NCBI GenBank assembly: GCA_965112735.1
Contig: OZ218955.1
Coordinates: 372,001-436,000 of the forward strand
Direction: 5' to 3'
Length of the DNA stretch: 64,000 nucleotides
From: Phaeosaccion multiseriatum
Lineage: Eukaryota > Ochrophyta, other classes
Shown: positions 53,419 to 64,000 of the stretch, one piece after another
Layout of the letters: every line of letters starts with the position of its first letter
Position numbering within the stretch: the stretch's first letter is position 1
Made by a program: the position numbers and the translations under genes
Notes under the pieces: model-generated
Told to the model about the DNA's origin: nothing
Database searches by the model: none
Seen by the model: only the letters and a program-made list of their open reading frames with translations

Positions 53419-56400
53419 ATGCCCCCCCAGCAAATAGTGTGTAGCTTCCCGCGCAAGGTTATTGCCCAGACGGTGGAGGTACAGCGATGTCTCATGGATA
53501 TGAACTCCAAGGTAAGGAACGAGCCCTCAAAGCAAAGCAACGACAGAGATAGGAGATGGAGCCTCCGCCGGGTTCGGCCCCGCTCCACATACAGCTCGCA
53601 AAGACTCCTTGCTCTGATGGTGCTGGAACGTGAGGAGAAGAGGGTGTGATCAGAGTGGCTCATTCATGGGGTGGTGGAACCAGCGAACGCGCGTGGTTTT
53701 GTAGGCTCAAGGAGATCTCATTAGGTTTCTCCCCAAGCCCTTCTCATTCACCAAATACTCATCTCTCATCTCTATCGCCTTTACCCTGACTCATTCAATG
53801 CCCCAATATCCATCCCCACCCCACCCACAGACCATCAAGGTGAAGATCACGGCCCCCCAGGAGAGATACGACAACCGCACTCAGCAGCAGCAGCAGCAGC
53901 AGCCAGATGAGGTCCTGGACGAGAACTTGTCTCAGGAGAGAGGGACCCCAGGCGGTGGCTCTCCGCGCAACTCCCCCCTCCTCTCCAACGGGAGTGTCAT
54001 GGACGATGGTACGCCTGTGTGTGCACACATTCTTTTCTTCCCTTCCTTCCGTTCAGCAGTGCTCTATCAACCGCTTTGGCGTCCTTGCTAGTTGAGCACT
54101 CACAAAAACAACCAACGACCACAACAGGCATCTTTCCGTCGCTCCGCTCACCGCCTCCCCCCTCTCCCAACTCCTCGTTGCATCTTCCCTCGCTGCCTAT
54201 GCGCTGGGACTCTTCATCTCTCGCTTCCTTGCTGTGCTGCATCCTCTCGTTGAAGGGAACGGCTCCGGGCAAAAAACCGTCAACAGCGATGGAGCCTGCG
54301 TGAGCACCATCGACGGAGTGGAGGTGGAGGAGGAAGATACCGTGGAGGGGCAGGGAGGGGGGCAGCGCACGGCTTCGTTTGCTCAGTGGTAGCGATGCGA
54401 AAGGAGCTCAAGCTCAGAGCAGCAGCGCCAAGAGCAATAGCACAGGCACGGAGAGCCTGTCTTCTGGGGGAGGAGGAGGAGGAGGAGGAGGAGGAGGAGG
54501 AGGAGGAGGAGGAGGAGGAGGAGGAGGAGGAGGAGGAGGAGGAGGAGGAGGAGGAGGAGGAGGACGAGGACGAGGAGGAGGAGAAGGAGGAGGAGGAGAG
54601 GGTCCGGGTGCGAAGGGGTCGGCCAACGATGGCAGCAGCAGCAGCGGCGGCGGCGGAGCCTGCGTGAGCACCATCGACGGAGTGGAGGTGGAGGAGGAGG
54701 AAGATATCGTGGAGGGGCAGGGAGGGGGTGGCAGCGCACGGCTTCGTTTGCTCAGTGGTAGCGATGCGAAAGGAGCTCAGGCTCAGAGCAGCAGCGCCAA
54801 GAGCAAAGGCACAGGCACGGAGAGCCTCTCTTCTGGGGGAGGAGGAGGAGGAGGAGGAGGAGGAGGAGGAGGAGGAGGAGGAGGAGGAGGAGGAAGAGGA
54901 GGAGAGGGTCCGGGTGCGAAGGGGCCGGCGCTGGATTCTGACGTGATTTATGTGGGGTCGGCCAACGATGGCAGCAGCAGCAGCAGCAGTAGTGGCACGG
55001 CAATGGGAGGCAAGGCCGGTGCAGGAGGCAAGCCGGGGAGGGCTGCAGGTAAGGGAAGTACGGGCAGCCTGGACATTCTCGCCGGGGCGGTGGAGGAGGA
55101 GCACGAGGAGGAGCACGGGGAGGAAAAGTCCTCCTTACTGGCAGAGACAATGTTCATGAAGGAGGGGGAGGAGGAGCACAAGGATCACCACCAGTGCTCC
55201 TTTGATGACTTACCACCACGGGCACATGGTGGTTCTTACCCAGAAACACTCGTAGGAACAGGAGTGAAACACGGAAGAAACCACGGAAGGAAGCAAGGCG
55301 GCTACAGTCCGGGGGGGGGGGGGGGGCGGCGGATGAAGAAGGCCGGGATGACGCTCCCAGAGGGCGCTGACCTGGATGGGGGGGAGGTGAGAGCGATAGA
55401 TGGCAGTGGACCGGGTGGAGGTAGGGAGGGGGGGGGGATGGCAGTGGATGGACGGGGTCGGTACGGTATACCTCGCTTTGTGGCGCGTCGGACGGACCCG
55501 CCTGTCTCTTTGACTTGATCCAATTTGTTCTCTGCCCGCCTGTCTCTTTGACTTGATCCAATTTGTTCTCTGCCCGCCTGTCTCTTTGACTTGATCCAAT
55601 TTGTTCTCTGCCATATCCTGTGTTGCCTTGCTTGCGCCAGGCGGAGGACGATGCCGATGTGGAGGATATCCTCGTCGGGGGGCGCAGAGTGCGCTTCCTC
55701 AAAAAGGTGAGGGGATGACAGCGGGGCGTACACACACACGTACACACAAACTACATCTGAGCTTGGGGATGGCAGGGGGTGGCAGGGGATGGCAGGAGAT
55801 GGTGGTGGATGACAGGGGATGGCAGGGGATGACAGGGAATGACAGGGGATGGCTGGGGATGGCAGAGGGGCCCTGCATACGGCAGGGCGCCATGTAGCAA
55901 TTACCAAGCCTCCTCTTCTATTCCTCCATCACCAAACACTTGTTCTCGCTCCTGTCACGCCTCCGTCACGCCTCCTTGGCCTTGAAACTGAAACTCGTGA
56001 GTCCTAGGCACCCCTTGGGCACTCCTTGGCTGCATGTAGTTTGTCACCAATCCCTCCCTTCCTTCCTTCCTTCCCCCTTTCCCTCCCTCCCTCCCTTTCT
56101 CTCTCCGTTCCTCCCTCCCTCCTCTGCTTCGTCGCCTCAGGACGGGCACACAAAGACCGTGATTTTCCACAGCGGCCATGGCGGCGAGGTACGAGGGAGA
56201 GGGGGGGGGGGGATGGCACTGCATGGCGGGTCTTTCCTAAGGATGCGACTCACACACACGCACGCACGCACGCACAGAGAGAGAGAGACACACACACGTA
56301 TACACACACATAACACGTACACGTAAACGCGTGGAGCGAGAGAAGGCCGGAGAGGGAGTGTCTAGCAATGTGAAGCAGTTGCGCGTCTTCAGAGCGGAGT

Positions 56401-56839
56401 TGTTGTTTCGCCTGGCCCGGGGGGGCAGATTCCTTTTTGTTGCGCTTCGTTTTGACCACCCCTACCTTGGTGCCCATACAGAGGAAGGCCCCTAACTCTC
56501 TTTACGCTTCGCCCGCACCTCGTTACGCTTCGATGACGCTTCATCCTTGGCCCCATGCACGCTCGCTCGCAGGAGGGAGAGGATAGAGGTGCGGACAGGG
56601 GCATGGGCATGGACAGAGAAGGAAGCAGAGCCTCACTCCTAACCAATGAGGGCACGCAGCTGGAGGACGAGCTGGACGCCCAACTACCTGAGCAGGTGGA
56701 AGGACAAGAAAGTATGGAGAAGGTGGACATTGAGGCACTGGTGCGGGACGTGATGGGAGCTTTGAAGAAGGAGGGCATCATATCCACCGACCCCATCTAC
56801 CACCTCTCCGCACAGGTTAGTCAGCATGCACGCACGCAT

Positions 56840-56873
<34 letters not shown>

Positions 56874-56897
56874 GCGCACGCACACGTACACACACAA

Positions 56898-56957
<60 letters not shown>

Positions 56958-59900
56958 CGGGGGCGGCGAGTCGCTGGTTGGGACTCTCTTCCTGTCTGTC
57001 TCTTGTCTCTCTGTCTGTCTCTTGTCTCTCTGTCTGTCTCTCTCTCTCGTTGTGATGGGCCATGTGGTGCTCGCCTTCTCTCGCCGCCGGACTAAACGCT
57101 GCTGCGCCTCGTTCCTCTCTTTCTTCGCTTGTCTCTTCTCCTCCCCTCCCTCCCTCCCTCCCTCCCTCCCGCCCCCTCCCACCTTCCCTCCCCCATAGGG
57201 CCACTACATGACTTGCATTTTCGCTTGTGACGCGCAATACTCGTACAATGTGGTGTCTCGTCTGGAAAACATTGGCGTAGGCAGCGATATCGGGTCGGTG
57301 TCTGTTGTAGCGCTTGAGCTCAACAGAACCCCGGACAAGACCAAGGTGTGACAGTTACAGTTACGGTTACGCTTAGCAGTAGTAGGTCTATCGCTCTTCT
57401 CTTCGCCCCCCCCTTTTATCATCTCCCCCTGTCCTCGTCTGCTCTCCTGATCTCGTCGCCGTCGCCGTCGCATACACACTTGCATTGGTTGTTTCGATTT
57501 CACTCCCCACCACCCACTCGTCTCACCACCCACACTCTCTCTATGTCCTGACACCCCCCTTATTCAGAGGAGCCCGACGGGTGGGCAGAGTCCGCAAGAC
57601 CAAGCCAAGTTCGTGGCCATCGCCTCACAGATCAGAGTGGAGCAGGTTGGTTGGTTGGTTGGTTGGTTGGTTGGTTGGTTTTTCTCAGACAGGTCTGTAA
57701 GACACGCACGCTTCCCTCCCCTCCCTATCCACAGGTGATTGACTCCATCTCCGCCAACGCCACTCTCTCCTTCGACTACGTTGCCCTCCTGCTGGTGGCC
57801 TCCATCCTTGCCGGAGGAGGCCTGGCTTCCAACAGCATCGTAATCATTGTTGCAAGCATGCTCGTCTCACCCATCATGGGACCCGTGCTGGGCTTTACCT
57901 TTGGGAGTGTTGTGCACGACTGGGAACTGGCGAGGTGAGGGGGGGCGGGGAAGATGCATGCGGGGAGGATGGGGGAGGAAGGAAAGAGGGGAGGTCGGCG
58001 ATGGCAGTGGAGGGAAGGGAGGGAAAGCACCCTACGCACCCTGGAATAGCCTCAACCCCATTCCCCCTTCCCCTTTGGCTTGGTAGCTGAAATTCACATT
58101 TCCCTCCCCCTCCTCCTCCTCTTCCTCCTCCCGCCCGTCCGTCCGCCCGCCCGCCTCTCTCCCCTCTCCATACATACCCACATACAGGCTGGGTATGAGT
58201 ACTGAGGCCATCAGCCTTGCCGTGTGTGTGCTCGTGGGCTTCTTTTGCGGCCTCATTGCCCTACCCTTTCTGGAGGTGAGGGAGAGTGTCAGTGTCAGTT
58301 TTCATTTCAGTTTCATGTTGTTGTTGGTAGACCAAACCATACCCCCCTCTTCACGCCTTTCCTCCCTCCCTTATCCCATACACCTCCAAACTAATCCATG
58401 AAGTGAGTCCATTCATCCCATCATCCCATCCACCCTCTTCCTCCCTCCCTTCCTCCCTCCCTTCCTTCCTTCCTCCCAGGACAGTGACGACTGGCCCACT
58501 CCGGAGATGTCGGTCCGCTCCACTACGGACGCCCTTGCCATCGGCGTTGGCATCGCCATCCCCTCGGGGGTCGGAGTGGCGCTGTCTGTACTCACCGACA
58601 ATACAAGCAGGTACACCAAGTACACGAAGTACATGAAGCACATGAAGCACATGAAGCACACCACCGAGTGTAGTATCACGCACGTACGCACGCACGCACG
58701 CACACATACGGTAGCACACGGTGGTGAAGGTTTCAGAATAGGACTGACACGACGCTACCGGTACAAGACTTCAGGACCGCGACAGACCACGGCTTTGGCT
58801 TCCCTGTCGCTTTTCTTGCTTGATTCCTTCACCAATTTGGTCTCGGTCCTGCTCACCCTCCTTCCCCCCCTTCCACGTCCCTCCTCCCCGCGCTCCCCCC
58901 CCCCCTCCCAGTCTCGTGGGTGTGGCAATCAGCGCCTCTCTCCTGCCCCCCGCTGTGAACTGCGGCCTGCTCTTTGCATACGCGTGGTTCGGACCCATCA
59001 TACAGCCCGACTTTGACCTGCAGACAGAGGGGATGGTTGGGGAGGTGAGGAGATGGATGGCTGGATGGATGGATAGGTGGAAAAAGGGAGTGGACGAGTA
59101 GACTAGTTCGAAATCTTGGAGGACGAGCAGAAGAAGGAAGCAGGGGAGGAAGAAGGAGGAAGGAACAAGGGGAGACCGGATAGGGAGGAAAGGAAGAGAA
59201 TGGCGTACAGTAAGTCGATCAAAGTCTCTCCAGCACACTCACATTGTACCTGTCGTATCTTGTCTGTTTCGTCTCGCTCGCTTTCCTTCTCCCTTCCCTC
59301 CCTCCCTTACTCTCTCCATCTCTTCCTTCCCTTCCTTCTCCCTCCCTACCCCCCCCTCCGTCCCTCCCTCCCCTCATCTCCCCTCCCCCCCCCCTTCCCT
59401 CCCTCCCTCCCTCCCTCAGGCGCTGATCTCTCTGGTGCTGACCATCGAGAATATCACTTTTATCTACCTGGCCTCGATTGCAATGTTCTGGCTCAAAGAA
59501 GTGGCCCCGCTCACCAACAAGGTCTGTGCAGTACAGGGTGTCAGGTGTCTCAGCTTTCTCAGCTTGCCTGTTATGTTGGGACAGAGAGTCGGGATATGAT
59601 GTCATTAGTAATATGCTAGAAGCATAAGGGGGGGGGGCGTTCATTAGTAATATGCTAGAAGCATAAGGGGGGGGGCGTCTCTGCCTGTCCGTATAAGTGT
59701 CAGGCAGGGCTTGGAAGGAGCATCTCTACTCATTGAAAACTCCCCCTTCCCCCGGTGCTTGTCTGAAGTACTCCGAAGTAATACGTAGTATTAAGTATTT
59801 TCATGCGTGTGAGGCTTCCAATCTGTGATCTGTGCGACGCCTTTTTATCTCCATTTGGGCGTTGGTTCTCCAAGTCGTCGCCCCCAACTTGCTTTGCTTT

Positions 59901-61673
59901 GCTTTGCTTTGCTCTTCCTTCTTCTCAAACTCCAATCGTTTCCATTCGTGATTTGAAACTTCACTCTTTTATTTTTTTCAGAAATCTTTCTGGAGTGAGG
60001 ACATCATCGAGAGTCGAAGGCACCATGACAGCGTCAAAACGCACAAGGGAGAGGTGGTAAGTGCCAGAACAGTTGGTGATACACCAGATCAGCAGAAGAA
60101 GGAGGAGGAGCACCACGAGCAGGAAGAGGGGAATCGCCTTGTGCTTGTGAGTTACCTCACCCCACCCCTTCCCGATCCACCTGATCCATACTCCTCTATT
60201 CGGCACCCATACTCCTCTATCCGGCACCCATACTCCTCTATTCGGCACCCATACTCCTCTATCCGGCACCCAGGCTGTGGAGCTCAGCTCGCGTCTCAAA
60301 GAGGCCCTCGGCTTGAGAGATGGCGGGAGGGCTTCCCTCCTACACCCTGACGACTCAAGGTCCGTGCCATGGGGCCCCGGTTAGAAGCATATGGTGGGGG
60401 GGGGGGGAGTTTTGGCTCAGTATGGGTGGGTAGGAAGTGGCCTCAGTTAGAGGCAAATGGGGATTCCCACCATCTGTCTCTCTTTTTGCTTCTCCCTCAC
60501 TCGTTCTTCTCCTCCCCACCCCCTCCCCCCCTCCAGTGATTCCAGCGAAGGCTCTAACAAGGGCCACCGTCTCTCTCACGGGGGTGGGGGCGTGTCTTTC
60601 GACGGAAGGAAGGCGAGTCGAAAGGAGACGCCTTCGGTGCAGTCCGTCTTCGAGCCCATGAGCAAGGTCAGTACTTCGTGGGGGGGGGGGGCGGGGCGTG
60701 TGTGTGTATGTGTGTGCTTGCTGCGGCTCTGATTTGGACGTGGGCTCTTGCCGCTCCTCCTCCTCCTCCTCCTCCTCCTCCTCCTCCTCCTCCTCCTCCT
60801 CCTCATTTCGGCCGCAAACGACAACAACAACAAAAGAAGCGAAAACATCACAAACCACAACGGCATAACATTTGCATTCATTTTGCGAAGAACCCTGAAA
60901 GTACTGAAACTCAAACCGCGCTACTCAACACTCAACACAACTCTCAAACTGGACCCCAAACTAAAACGGATACCCAACCACCCCCCCCACTAACAGAAGA
61001 AGGAGCGGAACGACAGCATGCCTTTGACCGATGAGGCCCTCTCCGGCATTGCAAGCCTCTTCACGTTGAGCAGGCCCATGGGGGAGGGGGGAGGGGGTTC
61101 CTCAGGGGGGGGCACCTCTAGGCGTGCGCACGGCAAGACCGCGAGTGAGAGTACGGCGGAAGCGGCCAAGGCTATCGCAGCAGCGGCGAGGGGAACGCAG
61201 AAGGAACGGGTGCGTTGTGAGTAGGGGTATAGGGGAAGGCGAAGAGGAACGGGTGCGTTGTGAGTAGGTATATAGGGGAAGGCGAAGAGGAACGGGTGCG
61301 TTGTGAGTAGGGGTATAGGTGAAGGCGAAGAGGAACGGGTGCGTTGTGAGTAGGGGTATAGGTGAAGGCGAAGAGGAACGGACGAGGGGTGGGTGGGGCG
61401 TGCGTAAGGCGAGGGGTGCTCTTTTTTCGTGCTCCTTGTACTGCGTGAGCGTATTTCAGGGCGAGTGCTCTGTGTAACGTATGAAACTGCGGAGAAGGAG
61501 TGGAGGAGTTACTTGCCGTGTGTGTGTGTCAACAGCGACCAAGCCTTCATCCCTTCGTGTAACGCCTCCTCCTCCCTGCTCCTGTTCCTCCTCCCTCCTC
61601 CCTTGTTCCTCTTTGTGCCTCTGGATTCCCTCTGGTGTCTGTCCTTCGTGCCCTTGCTTTGACTCTTGTTTTC

Positions 61674-61739
<66 letters not shown>

Positions 61740-61835
61740 GTTGGTGTTGCTGCGGTTGTTGTTGTTGTTTGTTGTTGTTCGTTGTTGTTGTTGTTTGTTG
61801 TTGTTTGTGGTTGTGGTTGTTGTTGTTGCTGTTGC

Positions 61836-61877
<42 letters not shown>

Positions 61878-62267
61878 GTTGTTGTGGTTGTTTGTTGTTC
61901 CGTGCATGCTCTGCAGGGGTCGTTCCATGGAAGCAGCCGCAGCCGGAGCGCTTCCATGAGGAATAGTATGGAGGGCATTCTCTCCTCCTTCCGCAAGGGA
62001 GACGACGAGAAGCAACAGCAGCAGCAGAAGGGGGAGGAGGGGGGGCAGAGGATGACCGACGAGGAGGCGATGCCCCCACGCCCCTCCCCAGCGAATGAAA
62101 AGTCAGTGACTCCACCCCGAAGTGCCCTCAGTGACGTGTTTCAAGATGTTGAGGACAGAGGGGGGGGTGGGGGGCAAGCGGCAGTTGGTGATACAGCAGC
62201 AGTTGGTGATACAGCAGCAGCAGGAGACGGGAGTGGAGGACAAGTTGATGGGGCAAGGAGGGAGTAG
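53419..62267 (+). CDS. DUF389-family membrane protein with long N- and C-terminal extensions
   Basis: Exons: 53419-53511, 53831-54008, then a poorly resolved Gly-rich part (best guess 54128-54299 and 54387-55386), 55641-55706, 56141-56188, 56573-56815, 57199-57345, 57568-57645, 57735-57934, 58188-58275, 58480-58610, 58912-59044, 59420-59521, 59982-60056, 60274-60359, 60537-60666, 60997-61209, 61917-62267; about 1177 residues. The DUF389 core runs from GHYMTCIFACD (57199) through several hydrophobic segments with the family signatures ASMLVSPIMGPVLGF and LVGVAISASLLPPAVNCGLL. The family is widespread in bacteria and archaea and its biochemical role is unknown. Both the Gly/Glu/Ser-rich N-terminus and the Ser/charged C-terminus are extra relative to prokaryotic forms. 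It follows the P5A gene by 173 bp on the same strand. Confidence 0.82.
54291..54960 (+). repeat. 364-bp tandem duplication with GGA arrays
   Basis: A unit beginning GGAGCCTGCGTGAGC occurs at 54291 and again at 54655. Each copy contains an Ala/Ser/Lys-coding part, then a long GGA run (54468-54590 and 54836-54890). Copy 1 lacks two bases relative to copy 2 near 54363 (GGGGGGCAG against GGGGGTGGCAG), putting them in different frames unless 54300-54386 is spliced out as an intron. Confidence 0.85.
55499..55612. repeat. three perfect 38-bp tandem repeats in an intron
   Basis: A 38-bp unit starting CGCCTGTCTCTTTGACTTG is repeated three times without change in the DUF389 intron 55387-55640. There are no spacers, so this is a minisatellite. 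Confidence 0.95.
61202..61381 (+). repeat. 43-bp tandem repeat duplicating a splice donor
   Basis: About four copies of a 43-bp unit (starts at 61202, 61245, 61288, 61331, partial at 61374) begin with the last bases of exon 60997-61209. Each contains the exon end AGGAACGG, GTGCGT and a GTGAGTA word, giving several equivalent candidate donors. Confidence 0.9.
61675..61895. repeat. GTT microsatellite before the last DUF389 exon
   Basis: About 220 bp of GTT units with GTTT and GCT interruptions, ending some 20 bp before the CTGCAG acceptor of the last exon (61917). Confidence 0.95.
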
Positions 62268-64000
62268 AGAGTAGAGGGAGGGGAGAGTGGGCCGGCGAAG
62301 CTTCCCTCCCTCCCCCCCCCCCCGACAACCCCTCAACCCTTTTACATCGATTGGGCATGTCAACAGGGATAGCTGGCTTAGATCCGCTCCTCATATTCAT
62401 TCGTAGCGTGGAGGTGATGGTGGTGGCGGATGGAGATTGCAATTGCATGCAGGGGTGGGAAGAAGCAAGCTCGTAGGTACTTGTGGAGACTGCTCTTCCT
62501 CCTCCTCCTCAGAGAGGGGGACTGCTTATGCGGTCGGCCCCGTCTTAACGGCCAAGTGGGGTGGGGAATTATATTGACTTAGTAAGAAGCGAGTGGAGTG
62601 GGGAATTATGTTGACTTAGTAGGAAGCATGTGGGGTGGGGTGGGGTGGGACACCGAAAGAAAGAGAGGGCTTACGAAAGAGAGAGGTTTTTAATTAAATT
62701 ACTCCCTTTCATTAGTGACTTCGGCTCCTTATCAACGTCTCACTGTGTGTGGATGTTAAGCGCCCTTCTCATGACTGTACTGAGGCACACACACACACAC
62801 ACATGCAATGCACACACACACGTGTGGTGAGAGAGGGGAGGGAAAGGGGGGGGCGATGCGTTTCCCATACACCCCCAAGAAAGCAGAGCGTGCGTGTGTC
62901 CAGCAGGCTGAACAAAAGCACACGCCCACACGCACAAGCACACGCACAAGCACACGCATACGCAAACACGAATCATCCATACACAAACGTAAGTAGAGAG
63001 AGAGGGAGAAAGAGGTGGAGGTAACAAGGAGAGAGCCGCATGTAACGTCTCCCTTTGCCTCTCCCTCTCCGTCCTTCGTACCAGCCAAGTGCAGGCTTAA
63101 GTCAATTAATCTGAGATGCAGCCCTTCGCGCACTCACGCACGCACTCACGCAAGTACGCATACGCACACACGCACGCACACGCACAAGCACATGGCAGCA
63201 GGCGATCGACGGCCTCTAGGCTCGCGCACGGTCAAGTCCGGTGGCGCTCAGATTCAACAGGGCCTCGTGCTGTGCTTTGGCGGCATTGTGCAGGCCGCCC
63301 CTGCCCTTGCCGTGCTCTGTAGTGGCTGCGGCAGGCGCTGGCTGCTCCTCGGGCGGTCCTGCCATTGATTGCAGACTAGACGGAGTCCTTGCTTCGGGCA
63401 ACCGAGCGGCGAATTGTTGAAGCACAGCTCACGCCCTTTTCGATACAGAGCATGTACGCCTGGCAAGGAAGGAAGAGGTCTTGCTCTATTCTCTTTCTCT
63501 CTCTCCCTCTCCTCAGTCCTCCCCTCTCAGGCTGTCTGTTTTGGCGGCAAATGAGCCCCCCCTGGATCCCCCCCCTCGGGATCGTCTCGTCCAACGCCAA
63601 TTTTCACACTCCTCCCCTCCGCACTGACCAAACTGCTGCGGAATCAGCCTCACAAACACGCTATTGCTACAGTGTGCTGAAGCTCGGACGAGCGGCGGAG
63701 GCAGGAGCTGCCCTTGACGGAGTAGTTATAGTTAGGACGGGCGGAAAGTAGAAGGACATCAAACGCACCATCCCCGCTCCGCAGCTCAGGACAGTAAGTG
63801 CTGCTGCTCCTGTGCTTCAGATAGGTCTGCCTACAGGGATTGGCTGCCTCTGCTGGGTCGCAGGCAGAGCCTTTCTTGCAAGGGCCTCTGATCCGAGACC
63901 TCCAACGCCCACTTCACGCGGGATCCGCAAGCGAAGCCACTCACCAACACCAACGCCTTCAGCCTTCAGGACGGGGCATACTGCTAGACTGTCGACAGTA
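62268..64000. other. right edge, no assignable gene
   Basis: No exon with a recognisable domain. 62550-62640 holds a short imperfect tandem duplication (GGGGAATTAT...TTGACTTAGTA), 62785-62980 and 63120-63195 are CA/CACG-rich. A minus-strand frame 63425-63216 ending TGLDRARA could be a last exon of a gene lying further right, but nothing supports it beyond being open. Confidence 0.5.

Noticed and set aside
54280-55116. Minus-strand Ser/Leu-rich frame of 278 codons
   Set aside because: It is the antisense of the GGA arrays in the DUF389 gene; it has no domain and repeats with the duplication.
55499-55612. Possible CRISPR-like array (three identical 38-bp units)
   Set aside because: The units abut with no spacers and lie in an intron of a eukaryotic gene; ordinary minisatellite.
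61456-62115. Gln/Thr/Asn-rich minus-strand frames
   Set aside because: Antisense readings of the (GTT)n intron repeat before the last DUF389 exon.

Overview
This is a nuclear window from a GC-rich, intron-rich eukaryote, most likely a photosynthetic stramenopile (ochrophyte, possibly a eustigmatophyte). The lineage is an inference. It rests on the gene set, on a DEAD-box helicase with a bipartite ER/plastid presequence carrying Phe right after the predicted signal-cleavage point, and on 12-21-exon genes with ordinary GT-AG introns full of microsatellites. There is no operon structure; genes lie as divergent, convergent or tandem neighbours. I rebuilt exon-intron structures by hand from GT-AG sites, reading frame and family motifs. 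Exon lengths summed to whole codons for every multi-exon gene rebuilt from start to stop, with two exceptions: the P5A gene, which is one base out, and the DUF389 gene, whose frame closes only by assuming a low-confidence exon 3/4 arrangement.

Layout: 0.5-3.2 kb (-) protein phosphatase 2C fused to two cyclic-nucleotide-binding domains, with a myristoylation-type start. 3.2-6.7 kb has no gene but holds an imperfect hairpin and two terminal-inverted-repeat (TIR) elements. 6.8-7.2 kb (+) small unknown gene. 7.6-16.3 kb (-) meiotic MutS homologue MSH5, 21 exons. 16.8-18.4 kb (+) ankyrin gene broken by a large palindrome, plus an MSH5-like fragment. 19.1-20.0 kb (-) FNIP/leucine-rich repeat protein. 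20.1-26.1 kb (-) glucosidase II beta subunit, 12 exons. 26.4-33.9 kb (+) plastid-type DEAD-box RNA helicase, 16 exons. 34.1-35.7 kb (-) RTF2. 36.0-37.4 kb (+) MMADHC (cobalamin trafficking). 37.4-39.7 kb no gene found. 39.7-40.9 kb (-) Cys-rich secreted protein. 42.1-53.2 kb (+) very large, divergent P5A-type ATPase, 16 exons. 53.4-62.3 kb (+) DUF389 membrane protein, about 19 exons. 62.3-64 kb nothing assignable.

The genes do not form one pathway. Two products belong to the ER (glucosidase II beta in N-glycan quality control, P5A ATPase in membrane-protein handling), one to the plastid, two to chromosome biology (MSH5, RTF2) and one to vitamin B12 use. Short divergent intergenic regions (274 bp between glucosidase II beta and the helicase, 321 bp between RTF2 and MMADHC) look like bidirectional promoters.

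The most interesting non-genic signals are: (1) a family of small TIR elements with TCGGCCCC...GGGGCCGA ends and 6-bp target duplications (4631-5149, 5770-6022, 41448-41558); (2) three short motifs that recur in introns of unrelated genes, in one orientation near the 5' splice site and as the reverse complement near the 3' splice site; (3) a palindrome of about 200 bp per arm in the ankyrin gene; (4) a P5A ATPase lacking the family's PPELP signature and interrupted by a one-base poly-G frame slip.
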